A DNA stretch of 64,000 nucleotides. Source: Bursaphelenchus xylophilus. Taxonomy: Eukaryota > Nematoda > Chromadorea > Rhabditida > Aphelenchoididae. The stretch covers positions 3,038,001 through 3,102,000 of the forward strand of contig CAJFCV020000002.1 of assembly GCA_904066235.2 (NCBI GenBank), written 5' to 3'. The notes below the pieces were generated by a model. That model did no database searches. It saw nothing but the letters and a program-made list of their open reading frames with translations, and was not told the origin of the DNA. The first letter of the stretch is position 1; each line of letters opens with the position of its first letter. Both the position numbers and the translations under genes were made by a program. Below, piece by piece: positions 21,354 to 32,214 of this stretch.

Positions 21354-23835
21354 TCAGGATACATCATGCAAGCTTTCCACCGCTCCAGTAAATTGTAAAC
21401 AATACCTTCCATTGTTGTAGACGAATAATTCGTCGACTTGAGGAAAGTAGTCGACAAATTCGTCGAAAATTTCGGAGTAGTATTGGATTTTTGAGATCTT
21501 TACATTCCCATCCATTGGGATGTGAGCTGGAAGTTGTGAAAGACTTGTATTCTGATCCAACGTCACACTTATTTCCTTGTGAAATCGATCGTTTAGCCAG
21601 ATTTGGCAGTGACAAGTGACTTTGGCCTGAAAGCAGTGTTATATGCATGCTAATTACAGACTGAAGAAGAGAGTCAAATAGAAGACAAATCGATGGCCAA
21701 TGCATAAAATATTATTATCAGTCTTTGGACAGTTTTCCACCATGCACTTTGCAAGCAGCAGTTGCTGCACAAGGACTTCTGGTCATCGGAAAGAGGCGCA
21801 GATTTGCACCGTACATCCTCCCTTCAAACTTTGCAACAAGAAAACTCATTGCGACTCACAACCAGCCTATCGCTGGTTAAGATGAGTCTGTCGAGAAAAT
21901 AATGAGTGCTTGTGGTATCGAAAATATTGGGTCTAGAAGTATGACTTTGCGTTTTTTTTGTTTTTCATTTTTCACCTGAAATAAAATTTCGCAACTTCTG
22001 TTTAGAGAGTCTGAAAGAACGCTGAAAATGCTATCTATTTACTGATCTAAGTTTCATATAGTAAGGATATATATAATCGCTTTTATAAAGCTTCCAATAT
22101 GACCAACTTCGTCTTACGACAATGTCGTTTGCGGGGAACTTTATTCCGCACGTGTAATGTGAGAAAAAACGCCGAAGATGTATCTAACGCTCATTGCAGC
22201 TTACGTTAATCGTGACTTGTGTAAAAAAATCTGTCGGGAATTTTTGTTTCGGTTGAAATTACCAGCCGCAAAAAACGACAAAGTCATACTTCTAGGCTTA
22301 ATAGCGCCGCCTCCGGGAAAATAAATTCATGCGCAGCGACAGATCGACCACTATTTTTCCGACAGACTGATATCATTGTGTCGGGAAAATAATGTGGGTC
22401 CGTCGCGCAAATCCACATTATTTTCCCGACAGACAGACAGAACATCATAAAAGGAAGTCGTTAATCGAAGCACTCACTTTTACCATCCACACCTCATAAA
22501 CAGCTTCGTGCGCCACTTTATCCACCACACTGCACTGTGTAGTATTATTATTCTTCCTTTTCACCAACTTCTCCACATTGTAAACCCCAATATTCGGAAG
22601 ATACTTCTCCACAGTGCTATCCAACGCCTGCCCAACTGCGTTTGAGGTCGAGGGCGAGTCGTAGAGAAGTGAGAAGCGTTGATTCTTGTCAAAAACAATG
22701 TTGAACATGACCTGAATTTTGATTTTTATTCATTTTCGGGGGTAAAATACGTGATGAAGGTTTAATGTCGAGGTAAAAAACAGAATTACAGTGCAATTTC
22801 CAAACTTACAGAACAAATATTCTTCGAAGAAACACTGTAGAACCCTCGATCCTTGCATTTCTCGCTCAAATTGAAGATTTTTTCGTTGTCGTTTTGGAAG
22901 ATGCTGACGTGCTTGACGGATTTTAGTATTTTTTGAGTTGTCAGGGTTTGCAAGAGGTCGTGAAAGGTCGAGTTGCGCGATAGGGTCACTTTTTGAAACC
23001 TATAGCCATGATTAACAGGGTCTTCGATGTTCAAAACGACAAGGCAGTCCTAAAAAAAGCCGGATTGCCCTTATACAGTCACGGACCCCATCCAGTGTCC
23101 AAAAAGTACCATTCTGCATCCGGGAAGCATCAAAAATGTGGCAAAATGCTTCACTCTCTAAGCGAAAAAACTTCGTTCTGAAGGGCCTCACAAAAAGAGC
23201 CGACACGCTTTTGAAACCGGAGTTTTTTCACTTGGAGAGGGAAGCATTTTGCCACATTTTTGATACTTGCCGGGTGCAAAATGGTACGCTTTTTGCCACT
23301 GAATCAGGCCACCCGCTGTATCAATTCCTGACAGTTCTAGCCCACGCTTTACACGGAGAGCCAAAATATTCAAAGATTTTTAGTGAAAGAGAGCATGCGA
23401 AACGTAGAGAGCGGTCAGAAAAAAAATATTTTTGGCACTATCCTCGCTCGTTTCCTGCAGAAACAACAAATTTGTTGCGAAAAAAGTTTCACATTTTTTT
23501 CCAGCTCTTGACTCTACTAGCCGTAAATCTATTGGACTCAGTACATTTACCAGCTCTTTCTGACCTACCAAACAAACATCCTTCTCATCCCGGACCTCAA
23601 CTTCGTATGTGGCACCGTTGCTCGGAATGTCATCATTCATCAGGAAATGCCCATTTTTCGTAAACGTTACTGATTGCAGATCACAATCAGGCAGAATTTT
23701 ATGCGAAAACAGGCAATGTTTCAGCGATTGCAAGAGGTCAAAATCGTGAGGAATCTCAACTTTTAACGGGTTATTCAACAACGTCGTTTCTCCATTATAT
23801 TTGATATGGTGAATGGAGAAGTAGATCTTGGGCAT
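21354..23835 (-). CDS. Four-module repeat protein, one module per exon (337 aa), unrecognised
   Basis: Four exons, all in phase 0: 23835-23569 (89 codons), 23049-22810 (80), 22711-22478 (78) and 21626-21354 with TGA. Each exon seems to encode one diverged copy of a similar module. Each starts with a beta-type strand (KIYFSIHH, CLVVLNIE, FNIVFDK, VTCHCQIW). A short polar turn and a Leu-rich stretch follow (FDLLQSLKHCL, FHDLLQTLTTQK). A second strand pair comes next (LQSVTFTKNG, VKHVSIFQND). Three of the four end near G-x-Y-x-V or YxVx (GATYEVEVR, RGFYSVSSK, AVYEVWMVK). This order resembles a beta-grasp (ubiquitin-like) fold, but that is inference. The start follows TTTTTGCAG, possibly a trans-splice site. 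No signal peptide or membrane segment is seen. Intron 1 holds a Q palindrome; intron 3 holds M-type copies. Confidence 0.82.
21884..22372. mobile_element. Composite family M region in intron 3 of the four-module gene
   Basis: A left TIR at 21884 (GTCTGTCGAGAAAATAATGAG) and a right TIR ending at 22372 enclose 490 bases. Inside lie another left-like TIR (22227) and text shared with 12645-12660 (GATGACCAACTTTCGTC). Confidence 0.65.
22371..22439. mobile_element. Minimal family M-b MITE (about 65 bp hairpin)
   Basis: TIRs with only a few central bases (GGTCCGTCGCGCAAATCC), giving an almost perfect hairpin directly beside the preceding copy. Confidence 0.85.
23083..23325. repeat. Family Q palindrome in intron 1
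   Basis: ATCCAGTGTCCAAAAAGTACC at the left is mirrored by GGTACGCTTTTTGCCACTGAATCAGG at the right, with CACTTGGAGAGGGAAGC inside. Confidence 0.85.
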
Positions 23836-23935
23836 CTACGCTGCAAAAATTTTGTGTTAGAGTAAAATACGACGTTGTTACAGTTGTTTATTTTACGAAA
23901 TTTTGTGGCATGGTCCAATAAAAACCAAAAAAAAA

Positions 23936-24080
23936 TGTCTGTCGGGAAAATAATGTGGCTTTGTCGCAGCAAAATTTCTTGCCGCACCGAAGTGGCGCAA
24001 CAATTTTCAGCCGTGGCTAGACGTCGCAAAACGATGATGGGTGATTTCCATAAATCCACATTATTTTCCCGACAGACTGG
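23936..24080. mobile_element. Family M-b MITE, complete
   Basis: Intergenic, about 100 bases upstream of the four-module start codon. Confidence 0.9.
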
Positions 24081-24580
24081 CCAAGTTTAGGCCAAAATTA
24101 AGCTCGCTAAAACAAATCCCTTCAATAACCAACATCCTTTTTATATCTACGTATACAACGGGCATTTAAAACATTCAATAACAGGGGGAAAATTTGACGA
24201 CACGACAAAAAAACTACTACTCTTATACTTTTTAAGAAATTTGATACCCTCCAAAGAACTCTTTTTTCCCATTTTTCAAAAAATTTCGGCATTTTCAAAA
24301 CTCCTTTTGAAAATAATAAAAGTTCATTTGATGATTCATCGTATTCCTCGCTCAAAACTGTCAGTAAATTTGGCTGTCTACTACTTCCACTAAAAGGAAA
24401 ATAGTAAAAGAATGCACTTTTTACGGAATGTTTCCATTTTCGCTTTTGTTTGTCGTTCCAAAACGAGACTGGAAATGAGTTTTTGCGGCTTTTTTTGAAC
24501 ACAGAAGATTATATTCACTATTTGGAGTTATGCGTTTTTTTGGTTTGCAACACATACATTATATGATATTTATAGTATAC

Positions 24581-24612
24581 TATCAGTCTGTCGGGGATAA
24601 ATAATGAGCAAT
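24581..24612. mobile_element. Family M-a terminal fragment
   Basis: TATCAGTCTGTCGGGGATAA followed by ATAATGAGCA only, just downstream of the NRF-like stop. Confidence 0.7.
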
Positions 24613-24662
24613 AAAAAATTCCTCCTTGATTTTTATTATCAATTTACGGCCCAAAAAATCCG

Positions 24663-27600
24663 TCATTCTTCGATAAATGCGTTGAAGACTTGATGAAGAG
24701 GCATGACGAACGTGACATGGAGTAGTGTAGATATTAAAATAATGATCACCAAACTCGGAATTCCAAGGAGAACGGTCTGAAAATTTCATAAAAAGACAAA
24801 TACTACACATAGCGATTCACCTACCAGTTGATTCGAGTCAAAGAATTCAAACATCGGCAATCCAAACCCGGCCACCAGGTGATAAACAATTTCTCGCAAT
24901 GCTAATGCGACCGGTGTGAGCACAGCGACCCTCTGCCAACCAGGCCACTCCACAAGCAGCTTGAATAGCGGATTCTTTGAGCGAAAAAGTAGGACGAACC
25001 ACAGAAGAGTGAGTGCCCAAATAACCGGCATCAGAGCGGAGAAGACGAAACGATACGGTTGGCTCATCAGCTTGAACTCATTGTAGAACCGACTGACGGA
25101 GAATGCGAGGAGAACGAGGATGCCGGGCGTGATGAGGAGCGGCGACAAGTTGACGGGCTGGAACGAGGGTGAAAATATCGGTCTGTAGGGAAAATAATGA
25201 GCATTCTGTTGCGGCGAAAATCGCATCGCCGCCGAGAAAATGAATTGTGTCGCGGCTAAATCAATTTTTTTTAGTTTAGCGATGCCACCGGCATTGTGCT
25301 CATTATTTTCCCGACAGAACGGTGCTACTCGCCAAACATGGCTACTGGAGCGGACTTTTGGCTTTCCTGGCAGCCGGCTCCGCGCCATCAAAGTCGGCCC
25401 GGCCCAGGCTTTTTGAATTTTTCAAATCTCGGCCCGGTCCGTGGGGACCTATGGCCAAAAACCCAAAATTGGCATCCGAATTTTTCGTTTCAAGACCTGA
25501 AATGGACCGGGCCTAAAATTTACAAATTTTTGGGTCCCGAAGCCCGGCCTCATGTCTGCTACTCGGGCCGGAATTCAAGCTCGAAATTAGGGTTTCGGCC
25601 TGAACCCCGGTTGCCAAGCAAGACAATTTTTTTGTTGGCAGAGCCACCTTAAAAATTTTAGGAAAGGGGCCGGGCCTACTTGTTCAGCCCGATTAAACAT
25701 ATGCCCGGCCCGATTTTTTTGTCTTACCCGATTTTTTTTGTCTGGCCGTAGCGGCTCAACGACGGCAAGGAAACCGTATTTCAACCCCACCAACTTACGC
25801 ACGGCACATTTCTGAACCTCGAAAAGACATCACTTGTCTTGTAACACCCATAAATTAATCCACAAGCAAATGCCGCAATGTAGTTCCAGGGGAGCTTGTA
25901 GATGTTGTTCTTGAAGAAGTCGAATTTCTCCTTGTCGACAATATCGTAGCCAGCAATGTAAGTGGGCGGCAGGTCATAGAAATAGACGAGTAATCCTCGA
26001 GTTACGGCTGAGAGCACTACCAGCGAAGCGAGTGCTCCAAATGCAGCCATCTTGTGGACTTTGGAGAGTCCGACGTACAGGAGCGTTAGGAACAGGGCCA
26101 ACTGAAGGCCCAACGGGATGATGAAAGTGTTGGGAAGGCACTGAAAAAGTTTGTTTTTGTTGAAACAGAACATTGAAATCTCTGTACAATGGATCAGGAA
26201 GGGCCCAAAAACCTTATGTGTGTTGTCATTCTGTCGGGGAAATAATGTGGATTTATCGAACCTTGGAACTCATACTCATGACAACCGTAGAGGCTAAACT
26301 TTCCACAAAAAAAACTGTTTTTTCCCCGCGAAACCGGTAAGCTTACGGCCAAAAAAATTGTTTTTCTCTGACCGACTCTCCTCATTTTGCGTGCTCTCTT
26401 GGCGGTAAAGATTGTTGAATATTTCGACTGTTTTGATTTTAATTGACTTACTTTTCCCACAAAATTGTTGATAAACAAGAAATTGAAATAGAAATCCCGG
26501 CACTTGTCTTCTTCCCCCATCGTTCGGTGAAGTAGGGGCATTTCAGTCGTCAAATACTCTCGAATAATCATCACATAGGCGAGGATGATCAAAAAATAAA
26601 CCAGAGCAAATCTGCAAGAAGTTATACAGAAATACCTTATAGAACCACATAAAGCGACCAAAAAATCAACTCACGGTAAAAACCCTTTCCATGCCCTGAG
26701 GGCGAATTGTCGAACATTTGGTCTCCTTTTCTCCCCTTCGTACTGTCTCTCCCTCACATTTTTGTAAAAATAAAGTCCGATTTTGGCAGCCAGTATAAAG
26801 ATAAAGGTCTCAAAAGTGATCCGGAACTGCGTCTTCGCCTGACTTGTAATCGTCTTCAACGTAGCGCTGACATCCAGCGGATTTCGTCCGTAATTCGTGT
26901 ACAAGTTGGAGGCCTCGCCCAAAATCAGCCAAATCAAGCTCAATGCGGCCAAAATATTTAGAGAATTTGAGTCAAATGCCCTGAGGGGAGTTGAGAAAAA
27001 CTTGAATAAATTAAAGGGAATAGAGAATGCGACCAAGATTCGCATGAAGTTCGCTGAAATTAAACGATTTTTTGGATGAAATTTGGAGGGAAAGTGATGC
27101 AAAAAGCTGTAAAAATCTTACTGGAATTGTCTCTGACATCATCGACTGTGCTTCCGGGAGGAAAGGAAATCACGGTAAAGATGGAAATACCAAGAGAGAT
27201 GAGAAGGTACAACGCAATTATGGAGCTGAAAAAGTCGAGTGGTTTTAAAATTTTTGATGAGCAATGAGGTAAACTGGACGTCTTTTATAATGATAAGGTT
27301 GTAAAATGCACCATGTCGGGAAAATAGTGAGCACTCTGTCTCCTCGAAAATCGCATCGTTGATTCCTTACAACCATATTTTTATTACTATTATGGTGCAA
27401 AATATGTAGTTAAATCCTGTGTTCCAAAGGTATCTCAAAACAAAAGTATCAGACTCACAGAAAAACAATCCGTCCAAGAGTGAACTCAAACTTGTATGGA
27501 GTATATTTCACAATGTCGCAAACGACCTCATTAACTTGTTTGGGCGCTCTCTCACCCAAGATCAATCGTATATCCTCTGGGCTGCAAATGTCGAAGAAAC

Positions 27601-28829
27601 AGAACTCCCAGTCGATACTGGTTGGGCCATGACATTCGCAACTTCCATTGGGAGAGAGCTTCTTGGGATTTAGAGTTGCGCTGAAAAGAAAAAATTTCAA
27701 GAGACCTCTGACAAATTTTAAAATACGACTACTACCAGGAAATATATTATTTTACAGCTTCAGCTATTACATGGAATCATAAGTAAGTCACCTACCGATG
27801 AAGGCCCAGAGTCACATTCACAGCCGCATTGACTTTGTAATTTTGAACGCTCTCACATGTTGTCCGAGCCCCCTTCCATATTGTGTTGCCTTTCAAAAGA
27901 TCCGGACCGGGCCGACCGGTTGACTCAACGACTGAAAAGTATAATTCTTCGTAACTTTTATTGGGTGCTTATCAGTCTGTCGGGAAAATAATGACCAAAA
28001 AGTCGCTGTGCCAATCGCCGAAGTGAAAACAATTTGATTTTGCCGCGACACATTTTTGTTTTTTTTTATTGTTTTTTCGGTGGCGATGCAGTTTTCTACG
28101 CATCACGGTGGTCATTATTTAGACGTTATAGCATGCATTCTATGTATAGCGCAAGATAAACCTTCCCGGAATTAATGAGTTCACAAAATTTAATAAAAAT
28201 CAAGACGTCGCTCTCGGGGCCTATGCTTCTGTCGGGAAAATAACAAGCACTATGTCGCATCGAAAATCGCATCGCCGCCCAGAAAATTAATTACGCAGCG
28301 GCAAAATCAAATTGCATTTCACTTCAGCGACGAGATCAACGTTGCGACATAGTATACTCATTATTTTCCCGACAGACTGGCACATAATATAGTAGTATGC
28401 CATGTATGACAACTTACTCGGACAAATTACAGGCGCCACATTTGTAAAATTTAGTGCAATCTCCATTGTCACCATCACCAGGGCCAAATTACATTTCGCC
28501 GAGACTTGAGGCGAAGGAACGTATCTCGTGATGGGTCTATCTGTATGATCCATCATTTTCTTCGTTGCATTAGCCATCAAATTTTCTAAATTTGGACGCT
28601 CCGTTACAGTATTCGCAACTCCATCCGTTGCTACAGTATTCCGCATCGCTTGAATCGACCGTTTCACCAGCAATTTTGCCATGTTCTCCGTCGGAATTGG
28701 CGACTTATGACGTGCATAGCAATGGTCCAAAACATCCGCCAACAACTTTGTGGTGTTCACATCACCCGCTTTGGCAATTGGCACAAAAATCAAGAAAATA
28801 ACGCAGAGTTTGAGCCGAAACTTGAGCAT
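24663..28829 (-). CDS. NRF-6/NDG-4-like acyltransferase-3 membrane protein lacking the usual Arg/His (733 aa)
   Basis: Nine exons join in phase: 28829-28418, 27931-27796, 27680-27459, 27225-27122, 27053-26675, 26611-26452, 26140-25799, 25157-24825 and 24776-24663 (TGA). Residues 1-21 form a signal peptide (KLCVIFLIFVPIAKA). About 25-260 is an extracellular NRF domain, shown by STGRPGPDLLKGNTIW, CESV, CECHG and FFDICSPEDIRL. A first helix (ALYLLISLGISIFTVI) leads into the multi-helix acyltransferase-3 domain, about 330-720, with the family's CRDFYFNFLFINNF near 455. In the family the first core helix normally carries an Arg and ends VxLGHxY. Here it reads LNILAALSLIWLILGEASN: the Arg position is Leu and the His is Glu (about 338). 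NRF-6 and NDG-4 act in lipid or drug uptake and yolk transport in C. elegans; this copy may be catalytically dead. Several introns carry MITEs. An upstream in-frame Met at 28892 would spoil the signal peptide. Confidence 0.9.
25176..25322. mobile_element. Family M-a MITE in the NRF-like intron 7
   Basis: Complete; the left TIR reads TATCGGTCTGTAGGG. It starts 19 bases past the exon 8 acceptor. Confidence 0.9.
25370..25700. repeat. GGCCCGG-rich degenerate repeat block
   Basis: Repeated CGGCCCGG/GGGCCGGG units alternate with A/T text. It resembles the blocks at 34285-35268 and lies in intron 7 of the NRF-like gene. Confidence 0.65.
26229..26440. repeat. Family M-b scrap plus internal family K fragment
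   Basis: CTGTCGGGGAAATAATGTGGATTTATCG (26231) is followed by K interior text (TTTTTCTCTGACCGACTCTCC and GCGTGCTCTCTTGGCGG) up to intron end. Confidence 0.65.
27311..27360. mobile_element. Family M-a left fragment
   Basis: CATGTCGGGAAAATAGTGAGCACTCTGTC then breaks off, in intron 3 of the NRF-like gene. Confidence 0.7.
27970..28130. mobile_element. Family M-a MITE with decayed right end
   Basis: In intron 1 of the NRF-like gene. The right TIR is reduced to GGTCATTATTTAGACGT. Confidence 0.78.
28227..28380. mobile_element. Family M-a MITE, complete
   Basis: In the same intron, 100 bases further along; ends just before the exon 1 donor at 28417. Confidence 0.88.
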
Positions 28830-28926
28830 GTTTCGTAAACGCCAGTGGTTGTGTAAGTGGTGGAATACTGGGAAGTGATTCAACCCCCTCATCTCGATTA
28901 TTTCATTTTATTTATCGCATTGTAAT

Positions 28927-29735
28927 ATGGCTTCTTTTATATCGGCGGCCCCCTCCTTTTGGATTCTGACATTATGCTGCATGCGAGGATTGTGGGGAAG
29001 GAATTTTGAAGGAGTGAACGGAAAAAATATTATAAGTTTGTCGGGAGAAACACCTCCGATGTTTCTCGGGGGCATCTTACCGACAGAGGCCAAATCAGAA
29101 GACAGAAAAACCCTCGATGGCAGAGAAAAACGAAAGAAGCGTCCAGGACAGATCAGAAAATCAAGTGTCAGCCATTATCGTAGAGCTTTCGGTTGGAGAT
29201 CGGACATCTTCCTTACCGGAGATGAGGAAGCGTTTTTATCTCGTGAATCCGAAATATTCATGAGATTGCTGGGTATTTGTTGTTCTAAAGGAAACCGTAA
29301 AGTGGTAAGAAAGAAGATAGTTAATGTTATTTTTATTTTTTTTAGATTTGCCAGACTCTGTTCATATTTTTGTGGTGCCGTGAAGACCGATGTTGACGTC
29401 GCAGGCGCCGAAAAACAGAACAGCGACTCCGATGACTACCCAAACTACATGTCCGTCTTCCCCAAGTCAAGAGAATGATAGCTTGTCATCTGAGGAGACG
29501 ATAGTCGTAAATAGCTTGTCATCTGAGGAGACAATAGTCGCAAAAGAAGGTACGATAAACGCCTGATACGGAGTATGTTACACCAACGGAGTATTCGCGC
29601 TCGGCGTAAGTAAGAGAACTATGTGGCCAAGATTTCCTGCAAATCGGAAGAAGGTTGAGCATCCCTCCTACAGCACTGTGAAGCAGAAGTGGCCGGTCGA
29701 CTGGCTCTTTATCGAGGAACGAAAGAATAACTAAT
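28927..29735 (+). pseudogene. Decayed coding unit, copy 1
   Basis: One frame reads MAEKNERSVQDRSENQ and EMRKRFYLVNPKYS, then an intron-like GTAAGAAAG...TTTTTTTAG. Next come DLPDSVHIFVV, a polar stretch, SLSSEETIVVN twice in tandem (29480-29545), and YGVCYTNGVFALGVSKRT up to WPVDWLFIEERKNN. Stops and frameshifts interrupt it. Related copies lie at 30232, 30738 and 32215. No known family recognised; it looks like a mobile or duplicated gene that has died. Confidence 0.55.
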
Positions 29736-29739
29736 GGCC

Positions 29740-30232
29740 CAGATTGTCGTAATTTCATCAGGGCGGCCCGAATCAAATCACTCATCTTTGACGAACACAG
29801 AGAACGCGCCCAATTCATGGCCCGAAAGCAGATTCATCTGGATCCACGAATTGTCGAGGACGTCTTTCATCGCTATCAACATCCCTACGTCCCTCTCTAC
29901 GGGAATCCCGAAGCCAATTTGTTGTTCCAACGTCGCTGCATGAAATGGGAGACGGAAATGAACCTGATCAACCTGTCCAAAGGCATCGCCCCGCTCTACG
30001 TGGAGAACTGGGTGGACGGCGAGGCGGCGTCGGACGATTTCTTCTTTTGCACGGAGTACATTTACCACAAATCCGCCAAAGGAATCATCCAGTCGAACAT
30101 GGGGAACAAAAAATGCGACAAACAGAGGCATTGCTGCAAGAATTTCCTGAACAAACAACGATATTTCCAGACAACGGCCTTCCGATGCCTTACGGGCCCA
30201 CGGAGCAGACGGAAAAAGTAAAGTGGTAAGAA
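29740..30232 (+). pseudogene. Open coding fragment, possibly pre-SET-like
   Basis: An open frame covers the segment GPDCRNFIRAARIKSLIFDE, then FMARKQIHLDPRIVEDVF, YVPLYGNPEANLLFQRRC, APLYVENWVDGEAASDDFFF, CTEYIYHKSAKG and KKCDKQRHCCKN. The VENWVDGEAxxxDFxF stretch resembles the VENxVDxxxPPxxFxYI entry of pre-SET domains in histone methyltransferases, but the full nine-cysteine set and a SET domain are not seen. It is joined to the repeat family at its right end (LPMPYGPTEQTEK matches LPMSCGSTEQKV at 32763). It may be a captured or broken gene. Confidence 0.45.
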
Positions 30233-30545
30233 ATAAAATAGCTAATGTTGCTTCTATTTTTGTTTAGATTTGCCATACTCTGTTCATATTTTTGTGATTC
30301 TGACCGATGATGACGCCGCAGGTGGCGAAAATCAGAACGACGACTCCGACGATCACAAAACATGCCTGTGTTCCCCGAATCACGAGAATGAAAGCTTGTC
30401 ATCTGAGGAGACGATGGTGACAAAACGTTTATGATTGGGCTAATGATCGTAAGATCTGGACTGACCAAACGTACTGTAATTTTCACGAAATCCAACGAAG
30501 CCCGTCTGCATGGTGTATTTTGTGCGGTAATTGCGTCACGGTTCG
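30232..30545 (+). pseudogene. Decayed coding unit, copy 2 (best preserved middle part)
   Basis: After an intron-like GTAAGAAATAAA...TTTAG the frame stays open: DLPYSVHIFVILTDDD, GGENQNDDSDDHKTCLC, HENESLSSEETMVTKR. IVRSGLTKRTVIFTKSNEA follows in another frame, matching IRSGQV...NVIFTDPTKQKAE at 32900-32960. Confidence 0.5.
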
Positions 30546-30737
30546 AAAAACTCGTTTTGCACAGTGGATCCGGCCCGAAAAGCGAGTTTGCACAGTGCAA
30601 CTTCATTTTTTTGGACTACATTGCGCGTTATTCTTATTTTCTGGGCTGTGAGAAATTCGCAAAGGGCTGGAAATGGCAAGGGCAACAAAACCAAAGCGTA
30701 ATTACAAAAGACGTTTCTCGAAGGCATTGAAAAAAAG

Positions 30738-31260
30738 GAAAACCCTTGATGGCAGAGAAAAACGAAAGAAGCGTCCAGGACAGATCAGAAAATCAGGTGT
30801 CAGCCATTATCGCAGAGCTTTCGGTTGGAGATCGGGCGTTTTCGTTACGGGAGATGAGGAGGCGTTTTTATCTCGTGGATCCGAAATATTGATGAGATAG
30901 CTGGCAGCATTTGTTGTTCTAATGGAAAACGTAAAGTGGTAAGAAAGAAGGCAGTTAATGTTATTTCTGTTTGTGTTTAGATTTGCCAGACTCTGTTCAT
31001 ATTTTTGTGGTGCCGTGAAGACCGATCGTGACGCCGCAGGTGCCGAAAAACAGAACAGCGACTCCGATGACTACCCAAACTACATGCCTGTCTTCCCCAA
31101 GTCAAGAGAATGAAAGCTTGTCATCTGAGGAGATGATAGTCGTAAATAGCTTGTCATCTGAGGAGACAATAGTCGCAAAAGAAGGTACGATAAACGGCTG
31201 ATATGGAGTACGTTACACAAACGGACAGATCAGAAAATCAGGTGTCTGCCAGCTATTATC
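30738..31260 (+). pseudogene. Decayed coding unit, copy 3
   Basis: Nearly identical to 29107-29560 at DNA level (AACGAAAGAAGCGTCCAGGA, GATTTGCCAGACTCTGTTCA), with stop codons after FYLVDPKY and after VHIFVVP. Confidence 0.6.
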
Positions 31261-31269
31261 GCAGGATTA

Positions 31270-31990
31270 GTGCAATCTCGGAAGTCGCCGCGCCACCCGC
31301 CCAGAAGTCGAGTGCTGAAGCTGAAAAGCCCATAGAGCGTTCGCTCTCGTAATTGTTATTGGATCAAGCGACCAAGACAGTGAACAACAAGCCGAAACGA
31401 CTTTACTCGCAAGTCGCCGCGCCATCTGCCCAGACGCCAAGTGTTGAAGCCGAAAAACCGCTCGAGCGCACACTTTCCGAATTATCCTTAGATTCTCCAA
31501 AAACCAAGAGGAACAACGACACGCTGGAATTCAATCCACCGCTCGTCATGGTCGTAATCCAGTCAACTTCCACGATGGCAGTGGCTGTCGTAGATATCAG
31601 GGCCGTCCACGACAAGCAGAGCCTGCCGGGTCCCATTGTACTCAGAAACACACCAACGGAATGTACGTAACTTGCTGGCGAATATTCGGATATACAGCAT
31701 CTCCAAGCAGCCAAACCGCCCGCAAACCTCCCTTGGTGAAGAAATCAAATTGTTCGCCTCCACCATCTCGTACGCCTATGTGGCTGGGAGGTACGAACTC
31801 ATCAAACAAGACCGCCAAGTCAAGACCCTTCTGGGTCTTCTGTCAGAGGTCCCCGGCCACTCGACATCCGCATCCTCCAAGGGACAACGGAAACTGAAGC
31901 GTAAGCCACTTCAGTTCGTGATTCCGAATCCGGCCAAGACAATCACCATCCAAAACGGTTTCGTGGCCTCGCATCCAGCTCACATCTGAA
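31270..31990 (+). pseudogene. Gag-like or unknown coding remnant with internal tandem duplication
   Basis: Bases 31287-31345 and 31410-31490 are tandem copies (AAGTCGCCGCGCCAYCYGCC). The second copy stays open: LYSQVAAPSAQTPSVEAEKP, LERTLSELSLDSPKTKR. After a frameshift near 31650 it reads NVRNLLANIRIYSISKQPNR, EEIKLFASTISYAYVAGRYE and VKTLLGLLSEVPGHS to a stop at 31987. No recognised domain. Confidence 0.45.
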
Positions 31991-32214
31991 GTTGGAACCC
32001 CGGCCAAAGTGGAAACAATCCAGATTCAGCCAGAGATGTCACTCGCCTTAACTTCGGATAATCACCTCCTGGCATTAGTCCCTCCAAGACTACAGCATTT
32101 GCAACTGAGTGCGGACTTCCATCTGATCCACCAATCCAAACAACAACTTGGTGCTGCAAATGTCGTCATGCCGGTCAGAGTGTGCGTAAACGCAAAATTA
32201 TCCTACTTCGATGT

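Noticed and set aside
23136..23663. 175-codon + strand frame
   Set aside because: Made of the Q palindrome plus the antisense of exon 1 of the four-module gene.
30431..30730. + strand frame inside the decayed cluster as a complete gene
   Set aside because: It joins pieces that belong to different frames of the repeated unit, so it is treated as part of the pseudogene copies.
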